Positions 14,081 to 17,552 of a stretch of 17,552 bases of DNA are shown here, one piece after another; positions within the stretch are counted from its first letter, which is position 1; every line of letters starts with the position of its first letter. The translations under genes were made by a program, and so were the position numbers. Under the pieces are notes generated by a model, which saw only the letters and a list, made by a program, of their open reading frames with translations, had not been told where the DNA came from and searched no databases. Source of the stretch: Candidatus Sodaliphilus limicaballi (GTDB lineage Bacteria; Bacteroidota; Bacteroidia; Bacteroidales; Muribaculaceae); assembly GCA_018065815.1 (NCBI GenBank), contig JAGHSP010000207.1, forward strand, positions 1-17,552, written 5' to 3'.

Positions 14081-14845
14081 TTACTCTTCTTTTACGTCTT
14101 TGTTAGTACTCTCTGTTGTCTTTTCCTCGGAAATGCCTCCCAGAAACTTCTTGTAGGGTTCAAGACACTTTGCCAGCATGTCGCTCACGCCGCGGCTGGT
14201 GATGGTGGCGCCTGTGATAGCATCTACATAGTCGCCGCCGTTGCTGGGTTTCTGTCCTTTCTTTACTACCTCTACGCTCTTGAATGCGCCTTCCTTGATG
14301 AGTTGCTTGCCATTGAACTTGTCCTGGAACTCTTGCTCGGTGATGCGTGCGCCCAGGCCCGGAGTCTCGCCTTGGTGCGAGAAATTGGTGCCATAGACGG
14401 TGTTGCCATCATCGTTGAGTGCCACATAGCCCCAGATGGGACCCCACAGGCCGGCGCCATACACGGGTATCACATATTTTGTGGTACCGTCGTCCATCTT
14501 GGCTTCAAACATGGGCAGCTTGCGCTTGTCGGCTTCGAGTTTCATGTTGGCTGCCATATCCACATCGAAGGCTGCTCCGCGCTCTTGTGCCTTGGGGTGG
14601 CCAGCCTCGTCGGTTTCGTCAGCAAGGATATCGGCAACGATGTATTTCTCATATTTTTCTTTCACGTCGGCGTCGTTGTCGCAGGTGACGTGCAGTGCGC
14701 TCAAGATTTGCTTGCGCTTGTCGTTGGCGATGTTCTCGTCCTGCATGGGCTTGAGTGTCATGTAGATCACGGCGAGCACAGCTCCCACAAGCACCACCAG
14801 GATTGATGAGTACACGATTTGATAAATGTTGCTGTTTTTATTCAT
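14081..14845 (-). CDS. nqrC: Na+-NQR subunit C (covalent FMN)
   Basis: 254 residues from the ATG at 14845; one N-terminal membrane helix (about 9-28) and a periplasmic FMN-binding domain. The flavinylation motif Dxx(S/T)GAT is present as DAITGAT (208-214), making Thr214 the FMN-phosphoester site attached by ApbE. Also seen: VIPVYGAGLWGPIWGYVAL (126-144) and the GETPGLGARI stretch (159-168). The C-terminal 20 residues are charged and rich in Glu, Lys and Thr. An earlier ATG at 14851 would add Met-Thr, but the Shine-Dalgarno-like AGGAGG just upstream is 2 nt from it and 8 nt from the ATG I chose. MNKNSN is also the more usual beginning for NqrC of this phylum. Confidence 0.95.
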   Translation of the reverse strand: MNKNSNIYQIVYSSILVVLVGAVLAVIYMTLKPMQDENIANDKRKQILSALHVTCDNDADVKEKYEKYIVADILADETDEAGHPKAQERGAAFDVDMAANMKLEADKRKLPMFEAKMDDGTTKYVIPVYGAGLWGPIWGYVALNDDGNTVYGTNFSHQGETPGLGARITEQEFQDKFNGKQLIKEGAFKSVEVVKKGQKPSNGGDYVDAITGATITSRGVSDMLAKCLEPYKKFLGGISEEKTTESTNKDVKEE

Positions 14846-14852
14846 AGTCATG

Positions 14853-14860
14853 TCCTCCTT
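14853..14860 (-). promoter_or_regulatory. Strong Shine-Dalgarno-like site before nqrC
   Basis: The minus strand reads AAGGAGGA between the nqrB stop and nqrC, 8 nt before the ATG at 14845. It favours that start over the ATG 6 nt earlier. Purine-rich sites this good are rare in Bacteroidetes, and I find none before the other genes I checked here. Confidence 0.55.
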
Positions 14861-14863
14861 TCG

Positions 14864-16069
14864 TTATTTGGTTTTAGTGCGACCCAGTCGGCGCTTGATG
14901 TTAAACGATACCACGCAGTGGTCGATGAGCGGCGCAAACGCGTTCATCAGCAGCACTGCGAGCATTGCACCCTCGGGGTAACCGCTGTTATACACGCGTA
15001 TAAGTATTGCTATCACGCCTATCAGGAAACCATAGATGTATTGTCCTGCATTGGTGCGTGCTCCTGTCACGGGGTCGGTTGCCATGAATACTGCTGCAAA
15101 CGCAAATCCGCCGTAGCACAGTTGTGCCACCGGGTCGATGAGCGAAGCAGGGTAGGTGGCGCTGGGGAATGCATGGGCAAGTGCTCCCATGGCAAGGCCG
15201 CCGGCAAATGCCGAGAGCATCACGCGCCACGATGCCACGCCAGTCACAAGCAGTATCAGCGCTCCGATGAGGATGCACACCATTGAGGTCTCGCCGGGAG
15301 ACCCCGCAATGTTGCCAATGAAGGCGTCGCACAAGCCGATGGGGGTGCTATCCACACCTGTCAGGGAGAGGGTGTCGCCCACGTTGGTTGCCACCTGGCC
15401 CAGAGGTGTGGCGCCGGTGAATCCGTCAATGAGCTTGCCGTCGCCCATGCCAAACACCGAGTCGGTTTTGACAAAGGCTGCGTCACCGCTCATCTTCGAC
15501 GGGTAACTGAAGAACAGCACAGCGCGGGTGATGAGTGCCACATTAAATATATTCATGCCTGTGCCGCCGAACACTTCCTTGGCAAAGATTACTGCAAATG
15601 CGGTGGCAATCGCGGTCATCCACAGCGGGGTGTTGATGGGGACTATCAAGGGAATGAGCATGCCGGTCACCAGGAATCCTTCTTGGATCTCCTTATGGTG
15701 AATCTGGGCAGAGACAAACTCGATGCCAAGGCCCACTCCATAACTCACCACTATCACCGGCAGCAATGCCAGCAGTCCGAATAAAAACATTGTTAACACT
15801 CCGGCATCTCCTTGCCCTATGGCAAGATAGTGCTGAAGGCCTATGTTGTACATTGCATACAGCAAGCAGGGAAGCAACGCAACCACCACGATTATCATGG
15901 TGCGTTTCAGATCGTTGCCGTCGTGTATGTGTGTGCCCGACTTACTCGTGTCGTTGGGCGTAAACAGGAATGATTCCATTCCGTCATAAACCGACTCCAG
16001 CTTTGCCAGCTTGCCGCCAGGCTTGAAGTGCGGCTTGAGTTGGTCCATTTGTTTTCTTAATAGTTTCAC
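14864..16069 (-). CDS. nqrB: Na+-NQR subunit B (covalent FMN, sodium path)
   Basis: 401 residues, about ten membrane helices by eye; it carries a second covalent FMN and much of the sodium and quinone chemistry. The flavinylation motif is DGFTGATPLG (215-224), with Thr221 as the acceptor. Also typical: TSKSGTHIHDGNDLKRTM (41-58), GTGMNIFNVALITRA (169-183) and FMATDPVTGARTNAGQ (328-343). The start is GTG (16067-16069): the next ATG would remove only seven residues (MKLLRKQ), but the basic N-terminus agrees with relatives. It lies 41 bp after nqrA and 12 bp before the longer nqrC frame. Confidence 0.96.
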   Translation of the reverse strand: MKLLRKQMDQLKPHFKPGGKLAKLESVYDGMESFLFTPNDTSKSGTHIHDGNDLKRTMIIVVVALLPCLLYAMYNIGLQHYLAIGQGDAGVLTMFLFGLLALLPVIVVSYGVGLGIEFVSAQIHHKEIQEGFLVTGMLIPLIVPINTPLWMTAIATAFAVIFAKEVFGGTGMNIFNVALITRAVLFFSYPSKMSGDAAFVKTDSVFGMGDGKLIDGFTGATPLGQVATNVGDTLSLTGVDSTPIGLCDAFIGNIAGSPGETSMVCILIGALILLVTGVASWRVMLSAFAGGLAMGALAHAFPSATYPASLIDPVAQLCYGGFAFAAVFMATDPVTGARTNAGQYIYGFLIGVIAILIRVYNSGYPEGAMLAVLLMNAFAPLIDHCVVSFNIKRRLGRTKTK

Positions 16070-16110
16070 GTCTATATGGTTTTAATAGTGTGATACGTTG
16101 TTTGTTAAAC

Positions 16111-17448
16111 TTATGACATCTCGGCGAGCATCTTGTCCAGACCCTCACGCACTATGCGTTGCAGTTCCAGTTTAGAAGTGTCGGCATACTCGGCAAGCGC
16201 GAAGTCCTCTGGTGCGACTTCGTAGATGCCCAGGTTCTCCATTTTCTCGATGTCAAATGCGATGATGGCCTTGATGAGGAACTCGGCATAGATGTCCATC
16301 GGTAGCATCTTGTCATATTCGCCCAGGCATACGATCGCGCGTTCGCCGCCCTTGACGCGTGCGTCCATGCGGCATTCCTTGTTGCGCTTTCCTGCCAGCC
16401 AGGTGGTGAACATGCGGTGTATGCTATAACGGTTGGGGTTGACCGACGCCCATCCCATGAATTCATCCTTCTTGCTTATTTCAGGGATTACTGTCACTTG
16501 TCTGTAGGGGGCGCGCAACCAGCCGTCGGCAGGGGTTTTCGCACCAGTGAGCACATTGCCGTTGATGATGCGGCACTCGCTTGCATCGCACGTGAGGCGG
16601 CCTTCAAGCACGTCGTTGAGGCTGCATCCCATCACAGTGTTTATAACTATGGGTTTTTCAACACATTCGCCCACCAGGGCAACGCTTGTGTTGAAGCTCA
16701 CTTGGCCGGTAGCAAATAACTCGCCCACGCGGCACAAGGTCACGATGTCGAGGGTCCACACCACTTCGCCTTTGTTCACGGGAGCGATGTTGGCAATCTG
16801 CACGCCTGCGTTGCCTGCCGGGTGCGGCCCGTCCACGATGTGGCATTGCGCGCCTTCGACCTCGGTCTCTTCGCCTTTCTTGAAGCACACGTGCACATTG
16901 CCGTCGGTCAGGCTTTGCAATGCCTTTACGCCTTGTGCGGCATATTTCATCAAGGGTGCAGCGGCACTCATCAGCGACATTGCTAGCGGAGCCGAGTCAA
17001 ACGCGGTGACAAAGATGTCACGCGGACGCACCTCGGGAGAGGGCACCACGTCGTAGGGACGCTGACGTATCAGCGGCCACAGTCCGCTTGCAAGCAGAGT
17101 GTCCTTCACCGGAGACTTGATGTCATGCTTTACTGTTTCCTGACTACCGTCACACTCAATAACGATTGATTCAATCTTGCGGCGTTCGCCACGTTTGACT
17201 TCCTTGACCACTCCTGCCACAGGCGACACCACCTTGATGCTGTCGTGCTCCTTGTCGTGATAGATGGGCTCACCTGCTTTCACGCGGTCGCCCTCTTTCT
17301 TGTCAAGACGGGGAGTGATGCCCTGAAAGTCGTCGGGGACAACAGCAACAACCTTCACGCTGGTTGCTTGCAGTGACTCGGCACTGCCGTCGAGCCCCCC
17401 CTTTAATTTAAGGTTAAAACCTTTCTTCAACTTTATTGTAGTCATCAT
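16111..17448 (-). CDS. nqrA: Na+-NQR subunit A
   Basis: 445 residues, the soluble cytoplasmic subunit at the membrane face, linked in the literature to quinone/inhibitor binding. Seen: family N-terminus TIKLKKGFNLKLKGG, then a barrel-sandwich (biotinyl-lipoyl-like) fold region around 30-100 with KEGDRVKAGEPIYHDKE and VSPVAGVVKEVKRGERR. No membrane segments or cofactor motifs, as expected. Length is normal (about 446). Two ATGs stand in tandem at the start (17448 and 17445), and either could be used. First gene of the operon. Confidence 0.95.
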   Translation of the reverse strand: MMTTIKLKKGFNLKLKGGLDGSAESLQATSVKVVAVVPDDFQGITPRLDKKEGDRVKAGEPIYHDKEHDSIKVVSPVAGVVKEVKRGERRKIESIVIECDGSQETVKHDIKSPVKDTLLASGLWPLIRQRPYDVVPSPEVRPRDIFVTAFDSAPLAMSLMSAAAPLMKYAAQGVKALQSLTDGNVHVCFKKGEETEVEGAQCHIVDGPHPAGNAGVQIANIAPVNKGEVVWTLDIVTLCRVGELFATGQVSFNTSVALVGECVEKPIVINTVMGCSLNDVLEGRLTCDASECRIINGNVLTGAKTPADGWLRAPYRQVTVIPEISKKDEFMGWASVNPNRYSIHRMFTTWLAGKRNKECRMDARVKGGERAIVCLGEYDKMLPMDIYAEFLIKAIIAFDIEKMENLGIYEVAPEDFALAEYADTSKLELQRIVREGLDKMLAEMS

Positions 17449-17518
17449 TCTAGTTTAGATAAATATCAGTTTATCAATAACCTAACTTGCCGAGGCACCG
17501 ACACGGCACTTTATTGTT

Positions 17519-17527
17519 GCAAAGTAA
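17519..17527 (-). promoter_or_regulatory. Possible -7 element of the nqr operon
   Basis: The minus strand reads TTACTTTGC, one mismatch from TAnnTTTG, about 70 bp before nqrA. No TTTG is visible at -33 before the window ends. The leader between it and nqrA holds a TGCCG/CGGCA inverted repeat (17488-17508). Confidence 0.35.
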
Positions 17528-17552
17528 CAAAAAAAATCTCGGATTATAATAT

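Noticed and set aside
1..17552. CRISPR arrays, tRNA, rRNA, transposase or phage genes, defence or toxin systems
   Set aside because: I looked on both strands and found no supporting repeats, conserved RNA sequence or protein motifs.

Overview
The window looks like a chromosomal segment from an anaerobic Bacteroidota, most likely of the order Bacteroidales (gut type). The grounds are a complete Na+-NQR operon, a zinc-free type B ribosomal protein L31, a purH-mreBCD-mrdA-rodA cluster, a RodA much longer than the proteobacterial one, promoter-like TAnnTTTG elements, and almost no Shine-Dalgarno sequences. I cannot fix the genus from the sequence alone.

Layout. 131-9015 (minus strand) is one tightly packed run read from right to left: purH, mreB, mreC, mreD, mrdA (PBP2), rodA, and a polysaccharide flippase of the Wzx/PST type. 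It holds the core of the rod-shape (elongasome) machine: the MreB filament, the MreC/MreD membrane partners, the PBP2 transpeptidase and the RodA glycosyltransferase. purH (last two steps of IMP synthesis) is at the front and a lipid-linked-sugar flippase at the end. Gaps are short: 45 bp purH-mreB, 108 bp mreB-mreC, 0 bp mreC-mreD, 17-bp overlaps at mreD/mrdA and mrdA/rodA, and 12 bp rodA-flippase.

9233-9487 (minus) is rpmE2, with a recognisable Bacteroidetes-type promoter and its own terminator. 9637-10374 is the only plus-strand gene, a PHP-type (CpsB/YwqE-like) protein tyrosine phosphatase that normally serves capsule or exopolysaccharide control. 10375-10900 has no convincing gene. It holds three large inverted repeats, the last a likely terminator, and then two copies of a 42-bp direct repeat. 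The second copy is part of a ~100-bp string of perfect or near-perfect hairpins whose loops are all GNA trinucleotides.

10901-11464 (minus) encodes a small secreted protein of unknown function. 11519-17448 (minus) is the complete nqrABCDEF operon for the sodium-pumping NADH:quinone oxidoreductase. The flavinylation motifs of NqrB and NqrC, the four NqrD/NqrE cysteines and the NqrF ferredoxin cysteines are all in place. A 9-bp-stem terminator closes the operon.

Most of the window is conserved housekeeping DNA and I see no defence system, CRISPR array, insertion sequence with transposase, tRNA or rRNA. The stretch that the genes do not explain is 10375-10860. The GNA-triloop hairpin array there is the observation I would look at first.
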